Assembly (NCBI GenBank): GCA_030692905.1
Contig: JAUYBT010000122.1
Span: forward strand, 1 to 5,245
Origin: Bacteroidales bacterium
GTDB taxonomy: Bacteria > Bacteroidota > Bacteroidia > Bacteroidales > VadinHA17
DNA: 5,245 bases
Direction: 5' to 3'
Below are positions 1-4,937 of this stretch, piece by piece. Position numbers and translations under genes: made by a program. The notes under the pieces were generated by a model. That model saw only the letters and a program-made list of their open reading frames with translations, did not search any database and had not been told where the DNA came from. Positions within the stretch are counted from its first letter, which is position 1, and each line of letters begins with the position of its first letter.

Positions 1-544
1 AAGCGCTCCCTGCTCCAACCAATGCACCTATAAGAACATCAGAGGGGTAGTGGACCCCCAGATCCATTCTGGAATAAGCAACTGTACTTGCCCAGGTATA
101 AGATGGAACGATAATATACCATTTGGGATATGCCAGGGTCAATGATGTTGCAGTCGCAAATGCCATTGAGGTATGACCCGAAGGGAAAGAGGGACTTCCT
201 CCGGCCGATTTCTTCGTTATATCCGGATATGTTACAAAAGGCCTTTCACGATCAAATGAATATTTCATAGCAGTTGTGATTCCGAAATTTACAGCGGTTG
301 CAGCAAGTGTAACACAGGCGTTTTTAAATAACCGATCATCATGCTTTATCAGACCAACGGTTCCCATACCAGCCGGAATACCTAAAACCATGTAAACATC
401 CGAATTCGAGACAAACTGAAAAAATTTGTCAGAAAAAAGAGTCTGAGGCGAATTCAGTGAACGAAGAATCCGGATATCAATGTTCTGAGAAGACAAAGAG
501 ACCGGTAAAAATAACAGCAATAACACAAAAAGTTTTTTAGTCAT
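1..544 (-). CDS. PAP2-family (type 2 phosphatidic acid phosphatase) phosphatase, C-terminus cut by window edge
   Basis: This is a membrane- or envelope-associated phosphatase of the PAP2 superfamily, which hydrolyses phosphomonoesters of lipids (phosphatidate, undecaprenyl pyrophosphate, lipid A phosphates) or soluble substrates using a catalytic histidine. The 181 visible residues carry all three signature motifs: KYSFDRERP at 94-102 (K-x6-R-P), PSGH at 121-124, and SRMDLGVHYPSD at 158-169 (S-R-x5-H-x3-D), with H165 the expected nucleophile and H124 the expected acid. The N-terminus has MTKK followed by about 13 mostly hydrophobic residues and a polar SSQN stretch, which looks like a signal peptide, so the protein is probably exported. 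The start ATG (544-542) overlaps the stop TGA (543-541) of the upstream DUF3788 gene in an ATGA junction, so the pair is probably translationally coupled. The reading frame is open to the left edge and a few tens of residues are probably missing. The family is secure; the substrate cannot be told. Confidence 0.93.
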   Translation of the reverse strand, partial: MTKKLFVLLLLFLPVSLSSQNIDIRILRSLNSPQTLFSDKFFQFVSNSDVYMVLGIPAGMGTVGLIKHDDRLFKNACVTLAATAVNFGITTAMKYSFDRERPFVTYPDITKKSAGGSPSFPSGHTSMAFATATSLTLAYPKWYIIVPSYTWASTVAYSRMDLGVHYPSDVLIGALVGAGSA

Positions 545-972
545 TTTATTTTGTGCTTTATGGCAATCAGTTTCAGCACATTATCAACATCTGACTGGTC
601 ATTCATTTTAATTGAAACAGATCTGATTGAGCTATATTTTTTGGCTGTTTTGAAATCATCTTTTATCGTCTGAGGCAGATCGCTGCTTTTAATCAGGGGT
701 TCAGTCTTATCCCCGAACCAGAAGGTAATTCTGAAGGTATCCTTTAATATACCGGCCCATAAAATGGTTTTTTTCTTCTGCAATAGTTTGAATAGCCACT
801 GTTTCCCGTCATTATAGTAATTCCAGCTGCCGGAAATATCTTTATAGTTTTCTGATGCATAATTCATTATGCTTTGCCAAAGGATTCTCTTTTCACCTAT
901 TATTGAAAATATATAATCATCAGTTGGGGCGATCTGCTTATCGGAGAGCACGAGATTTTCTTTTTCTGACAT
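541..972 (-). CDS. DUF3788-family protein
   Basis: A 143-residue soluble protein without a signal peptide or membrane segment. The layout matches the DUF3788 family as I recall it: an N-terminal part with L-S-D-K-x-I-x-P-T-x-x-x-I (about residues 9-22) and IIGEK (24-28), then an aromatic W-x-Y-Y-x-D-G-K-x-W segment (about 50-59), a KKKTILWA strand (about 66-73), an F-R-I-T-F-W-F-G strand (80-87) and a basic C-terminal part. The biochemical function of the family is unknown to me. Length is normal for the family, and the ATG at 972-970 is the first in frame. No clear Shine-Dalgarno sequence precedes it; the upstream bases are A-rich, as is common in Bacteroidota. It is the first gene of a two-gene leftward unit with the PAP2 phosphatase, sharing the ATGA overlap. 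The pairing hints at co-expression but does not reveal the role. Confidence 0.82.
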   Translation of the reverse strand: MSEKENLVLSDKQIAPTDDYIFSIIGEKRILWQSIMNYASENYKDISGSWNYYNDGKQWLFKLLQKKKTILWAGILKDTFRITFWFGDKTEPLIKSSDLPQTIKDDFKTAKKYSSIRSVSIKMNDQSDVDNVLKLIAIKHKIK

Positions 973-995
973 TTTTAAGTATTTAAGTCCCGATC

Positions 996-1011
996 ATAAT
1001 TTTAAAATTAT
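996..1011. repeat. 16-base AT-only perfect palindrome upstream of the DUF3788 gene
   Basis: The bases ATAATTTTAAAATTAT read the same on both strands and end 24 bases before the DUF3788 start codon. The minus strand inside it reads TAATTTTA, close to the Bacteroidota -7 element TAnnTTTG, but the nearest upstream TTG is only 14 bases away, short of the usual spacing. It could be an operator or core promoter for the leftward pair, or simply a product of the AT-rich composition. Confidence 0.4.
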
Positions 1012-1013
1012 TT

Positions 1014-1065
1014 AATCTCTTTAACAAGCTTTTACGGATATGTCGTTAGTGCAAATCTCTTTACC
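1014..1065. repeat. Direct repeat pair AATCTCTTTA(A/C)C, 40 bases apart
   Basis: AATCTCTTTAAC at 1014-1025 and AATCTCTTTACC at 1054-1065 differ at one base. The start-to-start offset is 40 bases, near four helical turns. The second copy also forms the left arm of the inverted repeat at 1052-1078, so three half-site-like copies of AATCTCTT occur within 63 bases. This arrangement suits a DNA-binding regulator, but no regulator gene is visible in the window. Confidence 0.4.
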
Positions 1066-1078
1066 CTGAAGAGATTTG
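1052..1078. repeat. 10-base perfect inverted repeat in the divergent promoter region
   Basis: CAAATCTCTT (1052-1061) and AAGAGATTTG (1069-1078) are exact reverse complements separated by 7 bases. One G-T and one A-T pair would extend the stem to 12 with a three-base CCC loop. It has no flanking T-run on either strand, so it is a poor intrinsic terminator, and its position between divergent genes favours an operator. On the minus strand one arm contains GAGATTTG, one base away from the TAnnTTTG promoter element. Confidence 0.5.
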
Positions 1079-1082
1079 GCAG

Positions 1083-1139
1083 TAAACTGATTAAAGTTAT
1101 TTTCTATATTTCCCTGGCATTTATTTACTGATAAAGTTA
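1083..1139. repeat. Imperfect direct repeat ACTGA(T)TAAAGTTA, about 40 bases apart
   Basis: ACTGATTAAAGTTA (1086-1099) and ACTGATAAAGTTA (1127-1139) are the same apart from one inserted T, and the similarity reaches a few bases further left (TAA versus TTT before ACTGA). The shared TAAAGTTA cores at 1092-1099 and 1132-1139 are exactly 40 bases apart, the same offset as the AATCTCTTTA pair to the left. On the minus strand each core reads TAACTTTA, one base from TAnnTTTG. The sites could be regulator-binding sites or alternative leftward promoters. Confidence 0.35.
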
Positions 1140-1216
1140 CACGTTTGAGTTGACATACAACTTAAATTAATCGTTGGTTTGAATCTTTATGCACCAAAAT
1201 GGTATTCAAAAATGAA

Positions 1217-1248
1217 TTTGAGTAGTTCTAAATATATTCATACTTTTA
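1217..1248 (+). promoter_or_regulatory. Candidate Bacteroidota-type promoter for the heptose operon
   Basis: TTTG at 1217-1220 is followed after 20 bases by TACTTTTA at 1241-1248, which matches the Bacteroidota -7 consensus TAnnTTTG at all but the last base. The 20-base spacing falls within the usual range for this promoter class. Transcription would begin about 7 bases further on, leaving a short leader of roughly 17 bases. An alternative further upstream is TTGACA at 1150-1155 with TTGGTTTG at 1174-1181, which would give a leader of about 85 bases. Confidence 0.42.
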
Positions 1249-1261
1249 TAATATAATAAGC

Positions 1262-1266
1262 AAGGA
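1262..1266 (+). promoter_or_regulatory. Shine-Dalgarno-like AAGGA before the isomerase gene
   Basis: AAGGA lies 5 bases before the ATG at 1272. It supports this start codon and stands out because the other complete genes in the window have no such purine motif. The two downstream operon genes probably rely on coupling to the preceding stop codon. Confidence 0.5.
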
Positions 1267-1271
1267 TAAAA

Positions 1272-1919
1272 ATGAGTAACGATTCGATATTAAGTCAGCT
1301 TTGTGGGAGACACCCTTTACTTGGTACATTTAAAAACATCATTGGCGAAGCAGCAGAGATGATCATCAACTGCTATTCCAGTGGAGGAAAACTATTGGTT
1401 TGCGGCAACGGTGGCAGCTGCTCCGATTCAGAACATATAGTAGGAGAACTGATGAAAAGTTTTGAATTAAGCAGACCACTCAAAAAAGAGATTGTTGAAA
1501 AACTTTCTGAAGCCTACGGAGAGAGAGGTAAATATCTCGCGCAAAAACTGGAAAGTGGTTTGCCTGCAATATCACTCTCTTCACAAACCGCTTTAACAAC
1601 TGCTATTTGTAATGATATTGATGCTAACCTGGTATTCGCACAGCAGGTTATAGGTTATGGCCGGGACAAAGATGTTTTGATCGCTATAAGCACTTCAGGT
1701 AATTCACAAAACGTGGTGGACGCATGTATTACAGCTAAGGCTATGAATTTGAAAATGATAGGATTAACAGGAATGACAGGTGGAAAAATGAAACAGTATT
1801 GTGACATTCTGGTGAATGTACCTGAAAAGCGAACTGCTTATGTCCAGGAATTGCATCTGCTGGTGTTACATGCACTCTGTCTTTTAATTGAAAACCATTT
1901 TTACGGTAACCATAAATAA
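1272..1919 (+). CDS. gmhA: GmhA-like phosphoheptose (sedoheptulose 7-phosphate) isomerase, SIS domain, long-insert type
   Basis: A cytoplasmic SIS-domain isomerase expected to convert D-sedoheptulose 7-phosphate to D-glycero-D-manno-heptose 7-phosphate, the first step of nucleotide-heptose synthesis. The 215 residues contain the phosphate-binding CGNGGSCSDSEH (44-55), a second sugar-phosphate motif STSGNS (140-145) and the C-terminal VQELHLLVLH (191-200). H55, E59, Q192 and H200 sit where GmhA enzymes carry their metal-binding and catalytic His, Glu, Gln and His. It is longer than the E. coli enzyme (about 190 residues) because of a charged insert at roughly 64-98, which contains an ERGKYLAQKLESG-like helix. 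I recall similar long forms in other anaerobes. An AAGGA motif five bases before the ATG supports the start. It leads the operon and stops 5 bases before the kinase gene, which supports a heptose role. A related SIS isomerase acting on another ketose phosphate is possible. Confidence 0.87.
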   Translation: MSNDSILSQLCGRHPLLGTFKNIIGEAAEMIINCYSSGGKLLVCGNGGSCSDSEHIVGELMKSFELSRPLKKEIVEKLSEAYGERGKYLAQKLESGLPAISLSSQTALTTAICNDIDANLVFAQQVIGYGRDKDVLIAISTSGNSQNVVDACITAKAMNLKMIGLTGMTGGKMKQYCDILVNVPEKRTAYVQELHLLVLHALCLLIENHFYGNHK

Positions 1920-1924
1920 AACGG

Positions 1925-3826
1925 ATGAAGGCTGAATTATTGCAGGAAATAATTGAAAGGATCAATTCAGTAAAAATTGCTGTTGTCGGTGATTTTTGTC
2001 TTGATGCATATTGGTTTGTTGATGAATCGAAAAGTGAAATATCCATTGAAACATGTCATGCAACAAGGCCTGTCCGCCAGCAAAAATATTCTCTTGGAGG
2101 AGCAGGTAACGTGACCAATAACCTGGCTGCGATGGAAGTTAAAGATATCCGTGCTTTAGGAGTAATTGGCCATGACCCTTTTGGTCCGGAAATGGTTAAC
2201 CTGATGAAAAAGGCCGGAATCAACACTGACAACTTATTGATTCAGAACGAACAATGGGCAACTCATGTCTACATTAAACCTTATATTGATGATAAAGAAC
2301 AGAACCGGATTGATTTTGGGAATTATAACAAGTTGTCTGAAGAGACAGCCAACCGGCTGATATACAACCTCGAAAAAGAAGTTAACGAAGTTGATCTTGT
2401 TATCATTAATCAGCAGGTTCTCTCTGGTATCCATACAGAATATTTCAAAAAAAAGCTGGTTGAAGTCATTAACCGTTTTCCAGAAAAGATTTTCATTGCC
2501 GACAGCCGGAACTACACTGACTTTTATACTGGTGCTTACCGTAAAATGAACGATACTGAAGCTTCCCTCCTATGTGGTATAAAAAAAGAGCCAGATGAGA
2601 TCGTACCATATTCTGACACTTTAAATGCCGCAAAAACTCTTTACCACAGATATCAGAAACCACTTTTTATTACAAGGGGCAGCAGAGGTTCTTTAGCAGT
2701 GAATGAATCAGGAGTTACTGAAACTTTGGGGTTGATGATCATTTCAAAAGTAGATACTGTAGGTGCCGGAGATAGTTATTTAGCCGGAGCAGCTGCAACA
2801 CTGGCTGTTGGTTATCCCATGGAAATTGCAACAGAGATCGGATCTTATGTTGCAGGGGTAACGGTTCAAAAATTATTCCAGACAGGTACAGCTTCTCCCT
2901 CTGAAATACTTCGGATAGGACAAGATCCTGATTATATCTATCACCCCGAAATGGCCGAAGATATCAGGCAGGCCAGGTATCTGAAAGACACTGAGATTGA
3001 GATAATCAGAGAATGGCCAAAAGACCTTTGCATTAAACATGCCATATTTGACCATGACGGAACAATTTCTACCCTTCGGGAAGGATGGGAGCATATTATG
3101 GCACCCATGATGATCAAAGCAGTTTTAGGAGATAAATTCTACGAAGCAGACGAGACATTGTACCATAAAATAGAGTCAAGGGTTTATGAATTTATTGACA
3201 AAACTACTGGAATACAAACCCTTATGCAGATGAAAATCCTGCTTGATTTAATCCGTGAGTTTGGTTGTGTTCCTGAGGATCAGATGCTTGATGAATTTGG
3301 TTACAAAGAAATTTACAATAACGAACTGATGCTGATGGTAAAGGAGCGCGAAAGAAAGCTGAAACGTGCAGAACTTTCTGTTGAAGATTTCACGATGAAA
3401 AATGCGTTACCACTTCTCAAAAAGCTGCATAATGCAGGAGTTAAGTTATATCTCGCAAGTGGCACGGATAAAGAAGATGTGAAAAATGAAGCTGCTGTCT
3501 TAGGCTATGATCACCTTTTCGAAGGGGGTATCTTTGGCGCCGTCGGTGATGTTAATAAGGAAGCAAAAAAAATAGTACTCGACCATATCCTGGATATGAT
3601 CGGGGAATTCGAAACTGGACAGATAGCTACTTTTGGTGACGGACCGGTTGAGATCAGGGAAACACATAAAAGAGGTGGTATTACAATTGGTGTGGCAAGC
3701 GATGAAAAAAAACGTTACGGTCTTAACCAGATAAAACGTACGCGCCTGATAAAAGCAGGAGCAGATATTATTATTCCCGATTTTTCCCAATCAGCTGAAT
3801 TGCTCAGCCTGTTAAACATAAAGTAA
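1925..3826 (+). CDS. Bifunctional HldE/HldA-like PfkB heptose-7-phosphate kinase fused to a HAD phosphatase
   Basis: A 633-residue cytoplasmic fusion. Residues about 1-330 form a PfkB/ribokinase-fold kinase resembling domain I of HldE, which phosphorylates C1 of D-glycero-D-manno-heptose 7-phosphate. It shows VGDFCLD (21-27), GGAGNV (58-63), NDTEA (209-213), the ATP and anion-hole motif DTVGAGD (277-283) with D283 as base, and a GTASPSEI tail (321-328) matching the end of HldE kinases. After a linker, residues about 370-633 are a HAD hydrolase: FDHDGT (375-380) with nucleophile D376 and acid D378, SGT (512-514), K545 and GDGPVE (571-576). A helical cap fills about 381-500. A natural reading is that the HAD half removes the C7 phosphate from the kinase product, replacing GmhB, but it lacks GmhB's cysteine-rich zinc loop. 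The HldE nucleotidyltransferase domain is absent. The gene lies 5 bases after gmhA and 1 base before the next gene. Domain identities are secure; substrates are inferred. Confidence 0.88.
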   Translation: MKAELLQEIIERINSVKIAVVGDFCLDAYWFVDESKSEISIETCHATRPVRQQKYSLGGAGNVTNNLAAMEVKDIRALGVIGHDPFGPEMVNLMKKAGINTDNLLIQNEQWATHVYIKPYIDDKEQNRIDFGNYNKLSEETANRLIYNLEKEVNEVDLVIINQQVLSGIHTEYFKKKLVEVINRFPEKIFIADSRNYTDFYTGAYRKMNDTEASLLCGIKKEPDEIVPYSDTLNAAKTLYHRYQKPLFITRGSRGSLAVNESGVTETLGLMIISKVDTVGAGDSYLAGAAATLAVGYPMEIATEIGSYVAGVTVQKLFQTGTASPSEILRIGQDPDYIYHPEMAEDIRQARYLKDTEIEIIREWPKDLCIKHAIFDHDGTISTLREGWEHIMAPMMIKAVLGDKFYEADETLYHKIESRVYEFIDKTTGIQTLMQMKILLDLIREFGCVPEDQMLDEFGYKEIYNNELMLMVKERERKLKRAELSVEDFTMKNALPLLKKLHNAGVKLYLASGTDKEDVKNEAAVLGYDHLFEGGIFGAVGDVNKEAKKIVLDHILDMIGEFETGQIATFGDGPVEIRETHKRGGITIGVASDEKKRYGLNQIKRTRLIKAGADIIIPDFSQSAELLSLLNIK

Positions 3827-3827
3827 A

Positions 3828-4937
3828 ATGCCTCATCCAAAATTTGACAGGGATCAGCTTGCCATAAAAAAGCTTTCTGAACGTTTTAATAAGGTATCTA
3901 TTGAAACCATCCAGATTCCTGTTTCGCAAAAACCTGCAAATCTCTCAGATCAGGATATAGAACTCATTTCAAAAACTGCGGATCGGATCAGATCCGCCAG
4001 ACAAAAACAGAAATCCGTGATGCTCACCTTCGGAGCTCATACCATTAAGAATGGAATGGCTCCTACCCTCATTGCTTTGATCAACGAAGGCTGGGTGACA
4101 CATCTGGCAACTAATGGTGCAGGCATAATTCACGACTGGGAATTTGCTTACCAGGGAAAATCAAGTGAAGATGTCCGTGAAAATGTTAAAAATGGCCGGT
4201 TTGGAATCTGGGATGAAACCGGCTTTTTTATCAACCTTGCTCTGGTTATAGGAGCCTATGAAGGATTGGGTTATGGAGAATCGATTGGGAAAATGATCTC
4301 ACAGGAAGGTCTTCATATTCCGGAAGTTTCATTTTTAAACGTTGAAGCCAAGAAGAAAATTGAAACAAATCCTGAACTGGCAGCAGCAGCTATTGATCTG
4401 CTGGGAGTAATTCAAAAATTTAAGCTGGAGCCAGGCTTCATGATTATCCCTCATCCTTATAAAAAATATTCAGTTCAGGCAGGTGCCTGGGAGAAAAAAG
4501 TTCCTTTTACAGGCCATCCTATGTTCGGACAGGATATTATTTACAATCACCCCATGAACCACGGGGCGGCTATTGGGAGAACAGCCTTAAACGACTTTCT
4601 TTACTTTGCTGAGAGTGTCAGCAGACTCGATTACGGAGTTTATATGTCATTAGGTTCTGTAGTAATGTCCCCCATGATATTTGAAAAGTCATTATCAATG
4701 GCACAGAACCGTGAAATCCAGCGGAATATCCATATCGACAACCATTTTATGCTGATCGTTGACCTGGCCAAATCGGACTGGGACTGGCAGAAAAACGGGG
4801 AACCTCCGGTTGATAATCCGGCCTATTATTTAAGGTATTGTAAAACATTTCACCGGATGGGTGGTGAGATGCATTACCTTACTGCCGATAACAGAGATTT
4901 CCTGCTTGAACCCTACCACAATTTATCCAGCCGTTGA
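3828..4937 (+). CDS. Conserved protein of unknown function, possibly deoxyhypusine-synthase-like Rossmann fold
   Basis: A 369-residue soluble protein with no signal peptide or membrane helix, expected in the cytoplasm. I recognise the sequence style as a conserved family without a known function. Its middle part recalls deoxyhypusine synthase folds: LTFGAHTIKNG (66-76), a strand leading into ATNGAGIIHDWE (94-105), then SSEDV (112-116) and FGIWDETG (125-132). A second conserved block runs through GHPMFGQD (229-236), NHPMNHGAAIGR (240-251), LGSVVMSP (275-282) and IHIDNH (301-306). The glycine-rich turns suggest nucleotide or dinucleotide binding, and the His- and Asp-rich motifs suggest an active site. 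The classical deoxyhypusine synthase EAVSWGK lysine motif is not visible, so hypusine formation is unlikely, as expected in a bacterium. It begins one base after the stop of the kinase-phosphatase gene, so its role is probably linked to heptose or related sugar-phosphate metabolism. That link is inferred from context only. Confidence 0.72.
   Translation: MPHPKFDRDQLAIKKLSERFNKVSIETIQIPVSQKPANLSDQDIELISKTADRIRSARQKQKSVMLTFGAHTIKNGMAPTLIALINEGWVTHLATNGAGIIHDWEFAYQGKSSEDVRENVKNGRFGIWDETGFFINLALVIGAYEGLGYGESIGKMISQEGLHIPEVSFLNVEAKKKIETNPELAAAAIDLLGVIQKFKLEPGFMIIPHPYKKYSVQAGAWEKKVPFTGHPMFGQDIIYNHPMNHGAAIGRTALNDFLYFAESVSRLDYGVYMSLGSVVMSPMIFEKSLSMAQNREIQRNIHIDNHFMLIVDLAKSDWDWQKNGEPPVDNPAYYLRYCKTFHRMGGEMHYLTADNRDFLLEPYHNLSSR

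Larger units (their letters stand above)
973..1271. other. Divergent intergenic region between the DUF3788/PAP2 pair and the heptose operon
   Basis: This 299-base, AT-rich stretch separates two outward-facing transcription units and should contain promoters for both. No coding frame with family resemblance was found in it, and no tRNA or other RNA gene was recognised. It holds a 16-base AT-only palindrome (996-1011), a 10-base inverted repeat (1052-1078), two sets of short direct repeats offset by about 40 bases, and a promoter candidate next to the rightward operon. The right-hand part (1141-1271) is plain AT-rich DNA apart from the promoter elements. Confidence 0.7.

Noticed and set aside
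1052..1078. Intrinsic transcription terminator
   Set aside because: The hairpin is not GC-rich, has no T-run on either strand, and lies between divergent genes where no transcript is expected to end.
1204..1217. Short inverted repeat ATTCA-N4-TGAAT
   Set aside because: Five-base arms in an AT-rich region are expected by chance and the site has no other support.
1741..2046. Minus-strand open frame of 101 codons across the gmhA/kinase junction
   Set aside because: It lies wholly opposite two strongly supported genes, has no family resemblance and no ribosome-binding context.
2234..3790. Three minus-strand open frames (2234-2434, 2873-3094, 3500-3790) inside the kinase-phosphatase gene
   Set aside because: All sit opposite conserved catalytic regions of the plus-strand protein and have low-complexity or cysteine- and phenylalanine-rich translations typical of antisense frames.
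3038..3826. Naming the HAD domain gmhB
   Set aside because: It lacks the zinc-binding cysteine cluster and carries a large helical cap, so the orthologue name would be misleading even if the reaction proves the same.
3828..4937. True deoxyhypusine synthase or homospermidine synthase
   Set aside because: Only the general fold-like motifs agree; the characteristic lysine-containing EAVSWGK motif is not visible, and the operon context is sugar-phosphate metabolism rather than polyamines.
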